Source of the DNA: CAZTYI01 sp964466185
GTDB lineage: Bacteria; Chlamydiota; Chlamydiia; Chlamydiales; SM23-39
Assembly: GCA_964466185.1 (NCBI GenBank)
Contig: CAYXMS010000011.1
Coordinates: 1 to 37,496, forward strand
DNA length: 37,496 bases
Direction: 5' to 3'
Positions 8,155 through 16,898 of this stretch are shown piece after piece. The translations under genes and the position numbers were made by a program. The first letter of the stretch is position 1, and each line of letters starts with the position of its first letter. Below the pieces are notes generated by a model. The model did not search any database, was not told the origin of the DNA, and saw only the letters and a program-made list of their open reading frames with translations.

Positions 8155-9948
8155 TTAAAAAGCTTTTTCAGCTGGCAAATCAACTTTAGGTTTTTGCTTT
8201 TTCAGCTCATCGAATTCTTTTGCCAGTTTTAAAACTTCTTCTTCTGAAAATTTACCGCTTTGGATCTTCAGACGGATATTTTCTCTTTTTTCCAGCCAAT
8301 TACGCTCCAGAAGTTTTTGAATGCTTTCCAAAAACAGCTCTTCTGCTTTTTCCCGATTTATTTTTTTCTGGAAAAGCTCAAAAATAAAGGTTTGTTCCTG
8401 GCTATCGTCCAAATCTACAGCTAAAGAAAGCAAATCCAAGCTATTTTTCTTTTCTAATGCTTCTAGATAACGGGCGTAAAATTTTCGGCAGATAGGATTT
8501 TTAAAACTTTCTAAAATCAAATTACGGCCAGCTATCAGGCCGAACCTTTCTCCGCTGTCTCCTACCAAAAAAAGCCATCTGAGCAAATCGCTTTCTAAAA
8601 CTTTGTCAGGATCGATATTTTTTTTAACATTTAAAATCTGGGGCTTTAAAGTTTTTTGCGGCATTTTTAAACTAACTACAGTTTCTTCAGACGTATTAGT
8701 AAGTTTAGCTAATTTTTTCAGGCTTTCTTCTATTAGAACCGGCTGATCCCAATTATGTACTTTTTTCACCAGTATTTTAACCATTTCATTTTTACCGGAA
8801 GGAGAGTTCAGATCCAAAGTTTTAGAATAGCTTTTAACTAAAAAAGTTAAAAAATCCAGACTGTTATTCAGCAGTTTATTAAATTCATTAGCTCCTTCTT
8901 CTTTTAAAAAGCTGTCGGGATCTTTTCCCTGTGGCAGTTCCACAACTAAAACTTCAACGCCTTCTTTTTGAAACATGTCGCCAATTTTCATGTTGGCTTC
9001 TTCCCCTGCTTTATCAGAATCCATAGCCAAATAAACTTTTTTTACACCGAGCTGCAGCAGTTCTCGCATATGAGTATCGGTAAAAGCGGTACCCTGACCA
9101 GCAACGGTAATAGAAAAGCCTTCATAAATCAGCCTTAAAGCATCGAATTGGCCTTCGACAATAATGGCCTTTCTATCTTTTGCTATTCTTCTGCGCGAAT
9201 ATGAAAGACCGAACAAGATTTTAGATTTTTTAAAAAGAGCGGTTTCCGGCGTATTAATATATTTAGGGCCAAAAGTCTCTTCTTTAAATTTTCTGGCGGA
9301 AAAACCGATAACAGCTCCCAAAGCATTTCTAATTGGGATCATAATCCGATCCTGAAAAAAAGAAAGCGGCCTGCCTTGAGAAAAAGCCTTGACAATACCG
9401 GCTTCTTCCAAAACTTTAGAAGTGACATTTTCTTCTTTTAAAAATTTAGTTATCAAAAAAGGAGACTGGGGCGCAAATCCAATTTGAAAAGTGCGGATAT
9501 AATCCAGATCCATACCTCTTTGATAAAGGTATTCCAAAGCTTTTTGGCCCTCATACGTATGCAAAAGACAGTAATGGCAGAAATTAGCGACTTTTTCCAA
9601 AGCTTCTTTTAAAAGGCTCTTGTCTGGCCCTTGATAGGTCTCTTTGCTATCTGTCCATTCCAGCTGAACGCCGAATTTCTCTGCCAGAGTTTCTATCGCC
9701 TCCACAAAAGTCAGCTTTTCATGGGTCATTAAAAATTCTACAGCATCGCCATGGGCGCCGCAGCCGAAACAGTGATAATGGCTATCTCCTGAATTGATGA
9801 TAAAAGAAGGTGTTTTTTCTTCATGAAAAGGGCATAGCCCCTTAAAAGAAGAACCGCTTCTTTTCAAATCGACATAAGGAGAAATAACCTCAACCAGATT
9901 AATCCTCTGTCTTAAAAGATCTAAACTATCTTTTGTAAAAGTGCGCAT
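8155..9948 (-). CDS. dnaG: DNA primase
   Basis: The primase makes RNA primers for lagging-strand synthesis. The N-terminal CHC2 zinc finger is intact (Cys39, His42, Cys60, Cys63, in GLCPFHEEKTPSF and HCFGCGAHG). The TOPRIM catalytic domain follows with VEGQFDALRL (the family's EGYMD site) and AMDSDKAGEEA. The C-terminal third is helical and charged and would be the helicase-binding part. The 597 residues are normal. The start ATG lies 3 bp after the stop of a glycosyltransferase-like gene, so dnaG is the second gene of that unit. Confidence 0.96.
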   Translation of the reverse strand: MRTFTKDSLDLLRQRINLVEVISPYVDLKRSGSSFKGLCPFHEEKTPSFIINSGDSHYHCFGCGAHGDAVEFLMTHEKLTFVEAIETLAEKFGVQLEWTDSKETYQGPDKSLLKEALEKVANFCHYCLLHTYEGQKALEYLYQRGMDLDYIRTFQIGFAPQSPFLITKFLKEENVTSKVLEEAGIVKAFSQGRPLSFFQDRIMIPIRNALGAVIGFSARKFKEETFGPKYINTPETALFKKSKILFGLSYSRRRIAKDRKAIIVEGQFDALRLIYEGFSITVAGQGTAFTDTHMRELLQLGVKKVYLAMDSDKAGEEANMKIGDMFQKEGVEVLVVELPQGKDPDSFLKEEGANEFNKLLNNSLDFLTFLVKSYSKTLDLNSPSGKNEMVKILVKKVHNWDQPVLIEESLKKLAKLTNTSEETVVSLKMPQKTLKPQILNVKKNIDPDKVLESDLLRWLFLVGDSGERFGLIAGRNLILESFKNPICRKFYARYLEALEKKNSLDLLSLAVDLDDSQEQTFIFELFQKKINREKAEELFLESIQKLLERNWLEKRENIRLKIQSGKFSEEEVLKLAKEFDELKKQKPKVDLPAEKAF

Positions 9949-9951
9949 AGG

Positions 9952-10710
9952 CTAAAAACTCTGGTGTACGTATGATCCTTTATTATAAGTAATTCTTTTC
10001 CATTTATGATTTTTCATAAAGCTAAAAACGCGTTTTTCTAAAGTATCTCCCCAAGGAAAATGATGGCTATCTTCTCTAATTTCGGAAAAAATCGGTTTTT
10101 TAAAATCTAAAGTTTTAACTAAAAACTGCTGATCTGAAAATCCGCTATTTGCAATAAAAAAACCTTTTTCCTGTCTGCACGACTCATACAGGGCTTCCCG
10201 ACTACAGTCATTCCAAAGCAAATTAGCAATTTTATAATCTGGATTTTTTTCCATCAATTTTATAGCTTTGTCGAGCCAACGCACAGGTTTTTCCAAATAA
10301 GCATCTCCAGTATGATACAGAAAATAATCTCCCCTGCATTTATAAAGGGCTGTTAAAAGACCTCTGGCGTTATAATAAACCCATTCATCTTCAATCTTTA
10401 ATTCTCTAGCTTTAAAATCTGTTTTTTTTAGTTTAAAAAACCCTAAAACTTTTTCTTCTAAATCCAAAGCCGAATAAACATGGGTTAAAATTTTCTCCTT
10501 AATTTTCTGTTCGGCAAAAAACAAAACCTGTTCCGGATCTTTAACATTATTGATAACTAAAATCTTTTCGCAAAAATCAAATTTATGATTGCCGATCAAC
10601 TTGTCTTTTAAATAAACCGGATCTTTTAAAATTTTTTCCCAGTCTTTTTCCCAACAAGTAACAGCAAAAGAAATTTTTTTTATTTTTTTTTTATTTTTTT
10701 GAAAAAACAT
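9952..10710 (-). CDS. Glycosyltransferase-like (GT-A) protein of unknown function
   Basis: I do not recognise a named family. The 252-residue soluble protein opens with a lysine-rich stretch (FFQKNKKKIKKI) and then ISFAVTCWEKDWEKIL, which resembles the first strand of a GT-A fold. Near the middle, ALYKCRGDYFLYHTGDAY looks like the acceptor-site strand and a DxD-like metal site of such enzymes. It has no signal peptide or membrane helix. The stop lies 3 bp before dnaG, an arrangement I believe is shared by a hypothetical gene beside dnaG in Chlamydia. The low-complexity lysine codons at the start come from A-rich DNA. Glycosyltransferase is a weak structural guess. Confidence 0.55.
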   Translation of the reverse strand: MFFQKNKKKIKKISFAVTCWEKDWEKILKDPVYLKDKLIGNHKFDFCEKILVINNVKDPEQVLFFAEQKIKEKILTHVYSALDLEEKVLGFFKLKKTDFKARELKIEDEWVYYNARGLLTALYKCRGDYFLYHTGDAYLEKPVRWLDKAIKLMEKNPDYKIANLLWNDCSREALYESCRQEKGFFIANSGFSDQQFLVKTLDFKKPIFSEIREDSHHFPWGDTLEKRVFSFMKNHKWKRITYNKGSYVHQSF

Positions 10711-10863
10711 TTTAACAATAAAAGCTTATCAAATCCAAACTACGTTTTTAAAATAACAAACTTAATATAGCAAATATCTCAAAAAAACTGGGAAAACAAT
10801 TTAAGAAACTTGGAAAATTTATCCCAAAAAAGCTAGAATTAACAAATAAACCCGCTAAGTCTA

Positions 10864-10892
10864 TTAAATTATTAAAAATAAGCGGCTATAAT
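10864..10892 (+). promoter_or_regulatory. Putative promoter of mutS-uvrC
   Basis: A perfect TATAAT at 10887-10892 lies 25 bases before the mutS ATG, with TTAAAT 17 bp upstream as a weak -35. The 207-bp gap around it (10711-10917) holds no gene that I can see. Confidence 0.45.
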
Positions 10893-10917
10893 TCTTATTT
10901 AACTTAACGCAGATAAT

Positions 10918-13539
10918 ATGGCAGAAAAAACCACTCCCATGATGCAGCAATGGCATAGCTGCAAGAAAAAAGTTAAAAATGCCTTGGTCTTATTCCGTCT
11001 GGGAGATTTCTATGAAGCTTTTTATGAAGATGCCAAAATCGTTTCCAAACAATTGGACTTAACTTTAACACAAAGACAGAAAGTGCCGATGTGCGGCATC
11101 CCTTTTTATACCATTGACAACTATATAGACGAGCTGATCAAAAAAGGTTTTCAGGTAGCAGTAGCCGAGCAAATGGAAGATGCGCAAAATGCCAAAGGCA
11201 TAGTCAAAAGAGACATTGTCAGAGTAGTTTCTGCCGGCACTTTGATCAACTCTTCGCTTTTAAATGAAAAGCACAACAATTTTTTTGCCTGTCTGACACA
11301 TCTATCTTCTATTTTCGGCCTGGCTCTTTTAGATCTGACAACTGCTGAATTTTCCATTATGGAAATAGATTCTTTAAAAACCCTTAAAGACGAGCTTTAT
11401 AAACTGCGTCCTTCCGAGCTTTTGATTTCCCGCAGGTTAAAACAAGAGCTTAAAGAATTTTTAACTGATCTTAATCACGGCTTTCAAACTAGCATTAATG
11501 AAGAAGAGGACTGGTTTTTTGATTTTAAAAGCTGCCATGATTTTCTCACCGACCATTTTGAGGTCCATCTTTTAGACGGTTTCGGGCTTAAAGGCAAAAC
11601 AGCCGCTATTATAGCAGCAGGCGCTTTAATGGGCTTTTTAAAAGAAAAAAGATCCCTGGCTCTTTCACATATTACAACAATTTATCCTAAAGAGCTCAAA
11701 GACTTTTTAGCTATCGACATTGCCTGCATGCGCCATTTGGAACTTTTAGAGTCTTTTTCTTTTTCCAAGGAAACCAAATCTACGCTTTTAGAAGTTTTAG
11801 ATTTTACCAAAACCCCCATGGGAGGAAGAAAGCTAAAAGAGTGGCTCAAGCATCCGCTGGTCTGCACAGTTAAAATTCAGAAAAGACAAACAGCCATACG
11901 GGAATGTTTAACAAAAAAAGAACAAACCCAAAATATCTTAACATATTTAAGCAAGATTAAGGACATCGAACGACTGATCATGAAAATTACCTCTAATTTT
12001 GCCACTCCTAAAGATCTGGTTTCTCTAAAACTGTCTCTACAAAATATAGATCCGGTTAAAAAGCTGCTTGAAAACAATTTTACTTCCTTGTTTTTACAGG
12101 AAATAGCGGCCAAGATCGAGGACCTGACAGTCTGCACAGGCCTTTTGGAAAAAGCCCTGGTCGACAATCCCCCTTTGCGTGTGTCGGACGGTGGAGTTAT
12201 CCGCAGGGGCTATAATGTAGACTTAGATGAGCTGCGGGCTTTATCCCGCAGCTCTTTAAATTGGGCCAATACTTATCAAAACAAACTCAAAGAAGAAACC
12301 GGCATTAAAAACTTAAAAGTCGGATTTACCAACATTTTTGGCTATTACATTGAAGTCAGCAAAAGCAATTTAGCAAAAGCACCTGATTCTTTTATCCGCA
12401 AGCAGACACTGGTTAATGCCGAACGTTTTATCACGCCCGAGCTAAAAAGCTTTGAAGAAAAAATCTTTTCCGCCGAGGAAAAAATAGCCGCTTTAGAACA
12501 AACCCTTTACAGCGAAATCAAAGCTAAAACAGCTACCTGGCACAAAGCTATTTCTACTACTTCGCAGGCGATTGCCGATCTGGACTCTTTGATCTCTTTA
12601 ACTGAAGCTGCCTGCCAATATAACTACAGCTGTCCTGAAGTTACAGAAACTGATATTATAGATATCAAAGAAGGTCGCCATCCGATTATTGAAGCGGCTT
12701 CTTTTTTAGAGCCATTTATCCCCAACGATGTTTTTTTAGACGGGGAAGAAAACCAGCTGTATCTCATCACCGGACCTAACATGTCAGGCAAATCTACCTA
12801 TCTGCGCCAGACAGCTTTAATTGTTATTATGGCGCAAATGGGCTCTTTTGTGCCTGCCAAAAAAGCTACGGTCGGCCTAGTCGACAAAGTTTTTTCCCGG
12901 ATTGGAGCTTCTGATGATCTGATCCGCGGACAATCCACCTTTATGGTAGAAATGAGCGAAGCTGCCAATATTTTAAACAATGCTACGAACAGGTCTTTAA
13001 TTATTCTAGATGAAATCGGCAGGGGCACATCGACTTATGACGGCATAGCTATTGCCTGGGCAATTGCCGAATTTTTATTAACCCAGCCTGAGAAAAAAGC
13101 AAAAACCCTCTTTGCTACCCATTATTCAGAGCTGACGGAGCTGGAAGGAAAAATTTCAGGCGCTATCAATTATCAGGTAGCTGTGGAAGAAACTGAAAAC
13201 GGCATTGTTTTTCTACGTAAAATTGTCAAAGGCGGTACAGATAAAAGCTATGGCCTGCACGTCGCGCGTTTGGCAGGGCTACCTAAAACTGCTTTAAAAC
13301 TGGCCAAACAAAAACTAAAAATTTTAGAAAAGAAAAGAAAAGCCGCGCAAAATGTTTCTTCCCAAAAACTTTTAGAAGTCGATCAAATGTCATTTTTTGA
13401 CAAACCTGTTAACCGGACAACAACAAAAACCGGCTCTTTAATTCATCATATCAAACAATTGGACATTGAAAAGCTAACCCCTATTGAAGCCTTTCAAAAA
13501 TTAATAGAGATAAAAAAAGAAGTTCAAAATCAAAAATAA
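10918..13539 (+). CDS. mutS: DNA mismatch repair protein MutS
   Basis: An ATPase that clamps on mispaired bases and starts mismatch repair. The 873 residues cover the whole family layout. The N-terminal mismatch-recognition domain has FRLGDFYEAFYEDA, whose phenylalanine-glutamate pair reads the mismatch. Lever and clamp domains follow. The ABC-type ATPase has Walker A TGPNMSGKSTYLRQ near residue 619, Walker B LIILDEIGRGTSTYDG, and ATHYSEL. A C-terminal helical tail follows. uvrC starts 29 bp downstream on the same strand, so the two repair genes probably form one transcript, as I recall for Chlamydia. Confidence 0.97.
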   Translation: MAEKTTPMMQQWHSCKKKVKNALVLFRLGDFYEAFYEDAKIVSKQLDLTLTQRQKVPMCGIPFYTIDNYIDELIKKGFQVAVAEQMEDAQNAKGIVKRDIVRVVSAGTLINSSLLNEKHNNFFACLTHLSSIFGLALLDLTTAEFSIMEIDSLKTLKDELYKLRPSELLISRRLKQELKEFLTDLNHGFQTSINEEEDWFFDFKSCHDFLTDHFEVHLLDGFGLKGKTAAIIAAGALMGFLKEKRSLALSHITTIYPKELKDFLAIDIACMRHLELLESFSFSKETKSTLLEVLDFTKTPMGGRKLKEWLKHPLVCTVKIQKRQTAIRECLTKKEQTQNILTYLSKIKDIERLIMKITSNFATPKDLVSLKLSLQNIDPVKKLLENNFTSLFLQEIAAKIEDLTVCTGLLEKALVDNPPLRVSDGGVIRRGYNVDLDELRALSRSSLNWANTYQNKLKEETGIKNLKVGFTNIFGYYIEVSKSNLAKAPDSFIRKQTLVNAERFITPELKSFEEKIFSAEEKIAALEQTLYSEIKAKTATWHKAISTTSQAIADLDSLISLTEAACQYNYSCPEVTETDIIDIKEGRHPIIEAASFLEPFIPNDVFLDGEENQLYLITGPNMSGKSTYLRQTALIVIMAQMGSFVPAKKATVGLVDKVFSRIGASDDLIRGQSTFMVEMSEAANILNNATNRSLIILDEIGRGTSTYDGIAIAWAIAEFLLTQPEKKAKTLFATHYSELTELEGKISGAINYQVAVEETENGIVFLRKIVKGGTDKSYGLHVARLAGLPKTALKLAKQKLKILEKKRKAAQNVSSQKLLEVDQMSFFDKPVNRTTTKTGSLIHHIKQLDIEKLTPIEAFQKLIEIKKEVQNQK

Positions 13540-13568
13540 TTACTTATAAGGCCACTAAATTCAGAAAA

Positions 13569-15413
13569 ATGCTGTTTTCCCAGAAAAAGCTACTTTCCTA
13601 CCCCTCCTCCGCCGGTGTTTATATTATGAAAGACGCCTGCGGCAGAGTACTCTATATTGGCAAGGCTAAAAATCTAAAAAATAGACTCAAGCAATATTTC
13701 TCAGACCATGACAGCCGGGCTACAGTGCCTTATCTGATCAAACAGGTTACAGAAATTGAAACTATATTGGTGGAAAATGAAAAAGAAGCCTTGATTTTAG
13801 AAAACAATCTGATCAAAAAAGAAAAGCCCAAATACAATCTGCTCTTGAAAGATGATAAAACTTTTGTCTCTTTAATGATCACAGCCCACAAATGGCCGGC
13901 CATTAAAATTGTTAGAATCAAAAAATATCCCCAACAAAAAACTTCCAGTCCAGCGCATTATTTCGGACCTTATACTAATGCTAAAGCGGCCAGGCATATT
14001 TTGCATTTGATCTTAAAACTTTTTCCTCTGCGCCAATGCTCCGACAGTGAGTTTGCTTCTAGAAAAAGGCCCTGCCTTTTGTATGACATTAAAAAATGTC
14101 TGGCTCCTTGTACAGGTAAATGCAGCCAGGCGGAATATCAAAAACATATCAAGCAAGCATCCGAGCTATTAAAAGGCCACAATAAAAAGCTCTTAAAAGA
14201 GCTAAAAGGGCAAATGCAAGTTTTTTCTCAAAAAACAGAATATGAAAAAGCGCAAAATACTTTAGATCTGATCAACCGAATCAAGCATATCTGTGAAATT
14301 CAAAATGTTGAAAATTTAGCTTTTGCCAATAGTGATGCTATTGGCTATTTTACTCAAAAAAATGAAATTATCATTGCCATTCTCAGCTACCGCGAAGGGA
14401 GACTTATAGCCTCCGAGCATTTTTCTTTTTCTTTTTACCTCAAAAATGTAGAAGAAACCTTAGAGAATTTTATTTTGCAGTACTATTTGAAAAAAAAACC
14501 GCCGAAAACAGTTTTTCTGCCGGAAAATCTAAACAACAAAAAAAATATTCAAGCCATCATTTCCAAAACTATTAAAACCAAGATCAAACTGAACTATCCT
14601 CAAAAAGGCCTAAAATTAAAAGCTATAAAAATGGCCAATGCCAATGCCAAAAGCCTTTTTGAAAGAGAAAAAAAGCAAAAATCATTAAATGAAAAATGGC
14701 TGTTGAATCTGCAGGATATTTTAAAATTAAGCCATTTCCCTCAAAGCATTCTAGTTTTCGATGCCTCTCATTTATCTGAAACGCAAAGAGTAGCGGTTTT
14801 AATTACTTTTATAAACGGCACAAAAAAGCTTCAAAAATTATTTAAAATCAAAACAGCAAAACCTGGCGATATTAATGCTCTAAAAGAAGTAATTTTCAGA
14901 TATTTTTCCAAACTAAGCGCAGCAGAAAACAACCAATCCCAAGATCAGCGAATACCCAATCTGCTGCTTTTGGACGGTGGCAAAACCCATGTAACAACAG
15001 CTTTGCAAGTCTTAAAAGAGCTAAAAATTGCTACTGTCGATGTTATAGGCCTGGCCAAAGAGCAGGCCCGCCATGATAAAGGCCTGAGAAAAGAAAAAGT
15101 CTTTTTAGCCCACGCTAAACAAGCCCTGTTAATAGATCCTTCGTCTCCTGCTCTTTTTCTTTTACAGAAGATCCGCGATGAAGCCCATCGGGCAGCAATT
15201 TCTTTTTACCGCCGGCTGAAAAGTAAAAGTTTGGAAAAAAGCCTGCTTGATGATATTGCCGGCATTGGAAAAATCAAAAAACAAAAGCTTTTAAAACATT
15301 TCAAAAGTTTAAATCAGATCAAAAAAGCATCCAAGGAAGAATTACAAAAAGTAGCAAAAATTCAAAAAAAAGATGCTGAAAAAATCCACAACTTTTTCCG
15401 GCAGTTTTCTTAA
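13569..15413 (+). CDS. uvrC: UvrABC excinuclease subunit C
   Basis: UvrC makes both cuts around a bulky lesion in nucleotide excision repair. The N-terminal GIY-YIG nuclease domain is present (GVYIMKD near 16 and VLYIGKAKNLKNRL near 28-40). A UVR-like helical stretch lies near residues 210-245, then an RNase H-like C-terminal nuclease domain (LVFDASHLSE, LLLLDGGKTHV, and HDKGLRKEKV, which ends the active site). Two helix-hairpin-helix motifs close the protein (LLDDIAGIGKIKKQKLL). The 614 residues are normal. It follows mutS by 29 bp and ends 11 bp from the convergent amaP-like gene, with no clear terminator between them. Confidence 0.97.
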   Translation: MLFSQKKLLSYPSSAGVYIMKDACGRVLYIGKAKNLKNRLKQYFSDHDSRATVPYLIKQVTEIETILVENEKEALILENNLIKKEKPKYNLLLKDDKTFVSLMITAHKWPAIKIVRIKKYPQQKTSSPAHYFGPYTNAKAARHILHLILKLFPLRQCSDSEFASRKRPCLLYDIKKCLAPCTGKCSQAEYQKHIKQASELLKGHNKKLLKELKGQMQVFSQKTEYEKAQNTLDLINRIKHICEIQNVENLAFANSDAIGYFTQKNEIIIAILSYREGRLIASEHFSFSFYLKNVEETLENFILQYYLKKKPPKTVFLPENLNNKKNIQAIISKTIKTKIKLNYPQKGLKLKAIKMANANAKSLFEREKKQKSLNEKWLLNLQDILKLSHFPQSILVFDASHLSETQRVAVLITFINGTKKLQKLFKIKTAKPGDINALKEVIFRYFSKLSAAENNQSQDQRIPNLLLLDGGKTHVTTALQVLKELKIATVDVIGLAKEQARHDKGLRKEKVFLAHAKQALLIDPSSPALFLLQKIRDEAHRAAISFYRRLKSKSLEKSLLDDIAGIGKIKKQKLLKHFKSLNQIKKASKEELQKVAKIQKKDAEKIHNFFRQFS

Positions 15414-15424
15414 AGTTTTTAAAA

Positions 15425-15925
15425 TTATTTAAATAAAATAGCTAACTGAAAATCTTTTTTATAAAAAAAATGTTTTTTTAGAACCGATCTAACTTCTTTT
15501 TTTAATTTCTTAAAAAAAAGATCATGCTGTTTTTTTTCCATTCCCGGCACGTGGACTGTAACTTCCAAATAATCGTCTTCAATGCGGGTTTGAAAAGTAA
15601 AAGGTCTGGTGCCAAACAAAAAACCCAGTTTTTTTTCCAAGACTTTAGAAATCAATTCAGGAGATGCTTCGACCACTACTCCCGGCACATTCACTCGTAA
15701 GGCAGTTGATTTAGAAAGCTGATAAAGCCCTCTTAAAAGAACCAGGCTTAAAAAGACTAAAATCAGGCCAAAATTGGCAAACAGGATCCGTTTTTGAGAA
15801 ATAATTTTAGCCAAATGTTCGGCTAGGCTTTCTTGATAAAACAGGAAACTAAGCAATGCTCCTGATGTAAAAAGCAAAAAACTAAAGCTTAAATAAACTG
15901 TTTGAAACAGGTTTTTTCTATGCAT
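15425..15925 (-). CDS. AmaP-like membrane anchor for Asp23
   Basis: A 166-residue protein with two N-terminal hydrophobic helices (about 10-32 and 46-66) and a cytoplasmic domain of Asp23-like character (LRVNVPGVVVEASPEL and LEVTVHVPGMEKK). This is the layout of AmaP, which in Gram-positive bacteria holds the alkaline shock protein Asp23 at the membrane. The upstream gene, 28 bp away on the same strand, encodes an Asp23-family protein, so the pairing itself supports the call. The function in chlamydiae is unknown; an envelope-stress role is inferred. It is convergent with uvrC. Confidence 0.7.
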   Translation of the reverse strand: MHRKNLFQTVYLSFSFLLFTSGALLSFLFYQESLAEHLAKIISQKRILFANFGLILVFLSLVLLRGLYQLSKSTALRVNVPGVVVEASPELISKVLEKKLGFLFGTRPFTFQTRIEDDYLEVTVHVPGMEKKQHDLFFKKLKKEVRSVLKKHFFYKKDFQLAILFK

Positions 15926-15953
15926 ATTTGTTTTTATTTTTTAGCAATTTTGT

Positions 15954-16403
15954 CTAAAACACCTGATTATAATCTGTTTTTTCTTTTTCTTCTTCGGGAA
16001 TAATCTTACTATGCTGGTGATGGATTAAATTTTTAAAAACTACATGCACCTGAGCCACATGCAAAGAAGTCACATCGGCAATTTCTTCGGCAATTTTGTT
16101 TTGAATCTCTTCAGCTTTTTCTGGAATGGAAACGCCGTATAAAATATTCAGTTCTACTTTGACCAAAACAGAATGTTTATCCTCATCCTGTTCGACATAA
16201 ATCCCCTTAAAGCGATCGCTTTCCACTCCTAACAAATTATCGATTAATCCGCCACCGATCAAACCGATACCGTCTATTTGTAAAAGGCACTGCAAAATAA
16301 TCCCTTGAAAAACCTTAGTTTCTATATCCCAGACATAAGAAGTATCGGGAAGCTGAAAATCTTTTTTATTCAAACCTAAAAAACTATCTTTTTTTTTATT
16401 CAT
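15954..16403 (-). CDS. Asp23/Gls24 family envelope stress protein
   Basis: A 149-residue soluble protein of the Asp23 (DUF322) family. Diagnostic segments are KVFQGIILQCLLQIDGIG near the N-terminal third, then a strand-rich core with VLVKVELNILYGVSIPEKA and a helix-strand end ADVTSLHVAQVHVVFKNL. Asp23 forms membrane-associated networks in Gram-positive bacteria and has no known enzyme activity. The ATG at 16403 is preferred over a TTG one codon earlier. No good ribosome-binding site precedes either: the bases just upstream belong to the IS200/IS605-like remnant that begins about 8 bp away, so the native leader may have been displaced. It is followed by the amaP-like gene. Confidence 0.82.
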   Translation of the reverse strand: MNKKKDSFLGLNKKDFQLPDTSYVWDIETKVFQGIILQCLLQIDGIGLIGGGLIDNLLGVESDRFKGIYVEQDEDKHSVLVKVELNILYGVSIPEKAEEIQNKIAEEIADVTSLHVAQVHVVFKNLIHHQHSKIIPEEEKEKTDYNQVF

Positions 16404-16415
16404 CAAAAAAATGAC

Positions 16416-16473
16416 GGCGTGGATATCCCTGCCTTTAAGACTAAGTCTTTAAACATGAGGAAGAAACACCGCC
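16416..16473 (+). repeat. Left-end imperfect hairpin of the remnant
   Basis: GGCG at 16416-16419 pairs with CGCC at 16470-16473. Inside lies AAGAC-TAA-GTCTT, a short palindrome. TnpA-type transposases of the IS200/IS605 family recognise such subterminal hairpins on single-stranded DNA. Confidence 0.45.
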
Positions 16474-16544
16474 TCCCGTTGTGGTTAATAATGTTTTTGC
16501 TTTTTCCAGCAGTTTTATTTTTTTATAGCTCGCCTTAAAAAGTC

Positions 16545-16570
16545 CTTAGCAAATTTCCTTGTTTGCTAAG
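16545..16570. repeat. 9-bp perfect inverted repeat
   Basis: CTTAGCAAA (16545-16553) and TTTGCTAAG (16562-16570) form a perfect stem with an 8-base loop. It lies inside the remnant and is not followed by a T tract on either strand, so it is unlikely to be a terminator. Confidence 0.6.
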
Positions 16571-16604
16571 CACGAAAACTAACACTTTTAGACTCCTATT
16601 AAAT

Positions 16605-16653
16605 TTAGATTTTTACGATGGCTAAAATAATATAAAGCCATCCTGGAATCTAA
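16605..16653. repeat. Two-part hairpin inside the remnant
   Basis: TTAGATT (16605-16611) pairs with AATCTAA (16647-16653), and inside it GATGGCT (16617-16623) pairs with AGCCATC (16636-16642). Both arms are perfect, separated by small internal loops. Confidence 0.55.
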
Positions 16654-16679
16654 AAACCAGTAAGTTCCTCTTCTTCAAT

Positions 16680-16810
16680 GTTGGATGGGCTTTTTAAGTT
16701 AGCAGCACCGCTCCTACCTCTTAGAGCTTTTAGCCACTAACGACAGAGCAGGGAACTCGCAGTCCTCGCAGGGCTTGAGGAGCATCCCAGGGTGTCGTGA
16801 CCTATCCAAC
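16680..16810 (+). ncRNA. Candidate omega-RNA-like structured segment
   Basis: GTTGGATGGG (16680-16689) can pair with CCTATCCAAC (16801-16810) over ten positions with one G-U pair. It encloses further stems, including GTTAG / CTAAC around 16698-16742. The base composition is clearly more GC-rich than the flanks. It sits just before the right-end hairpin, where IS200/IS605 elements encode the guide RNA of TnpB. Strand is assumed from the orientation of the ends. No TnpB remains in the window, so any function would need a partner elsewhere. Confidence 0.35.
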
Positions 16811-16849
16811 GTAGTCCTTTTACAGACTCGCAGTCCTCACGCAGGGCTT
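16756..16849 (+). repeat. Imperfect direct repeat pair (21 and 23 bp)
   Basis: CTCGCAGTCCTC followed by GCAGGGCTT occurs at 16756-16776, and again at 16827-16849 with two extra bases (AC) in the middle. The copies are 71 bp apart within the structured remnant. They may be a local duplication or paired elements of the RNA. Confidence 0.7.
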
Positions 16850-16878
16850 AGACTAGTCAGCTAGGGTTGTATTCCAAG

Positions 16879-16898
16879 CCTCCGTCTTTAGACGGAGG
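16879..16898. repeat. Right-end perfect hairpin of the remnant
   Basis: CCTCCGTCT and AGACGGAGG form a 9-bp stem with a TT loop. The sequence CGTCTTTAGACG is a form I recall in right ends of many IS200/IS605 elements. No T tract follows, which argues against a terminator. Confidence 0.75.

Noticed and set aside
16698..16863. Open frame on the plus strand that could be a tnpB C-terminal fragment
   Set aside because: The translation shows no CxxC zinc pair and no catalytic motif of TnpB, so it is not supported as a pseudogene.
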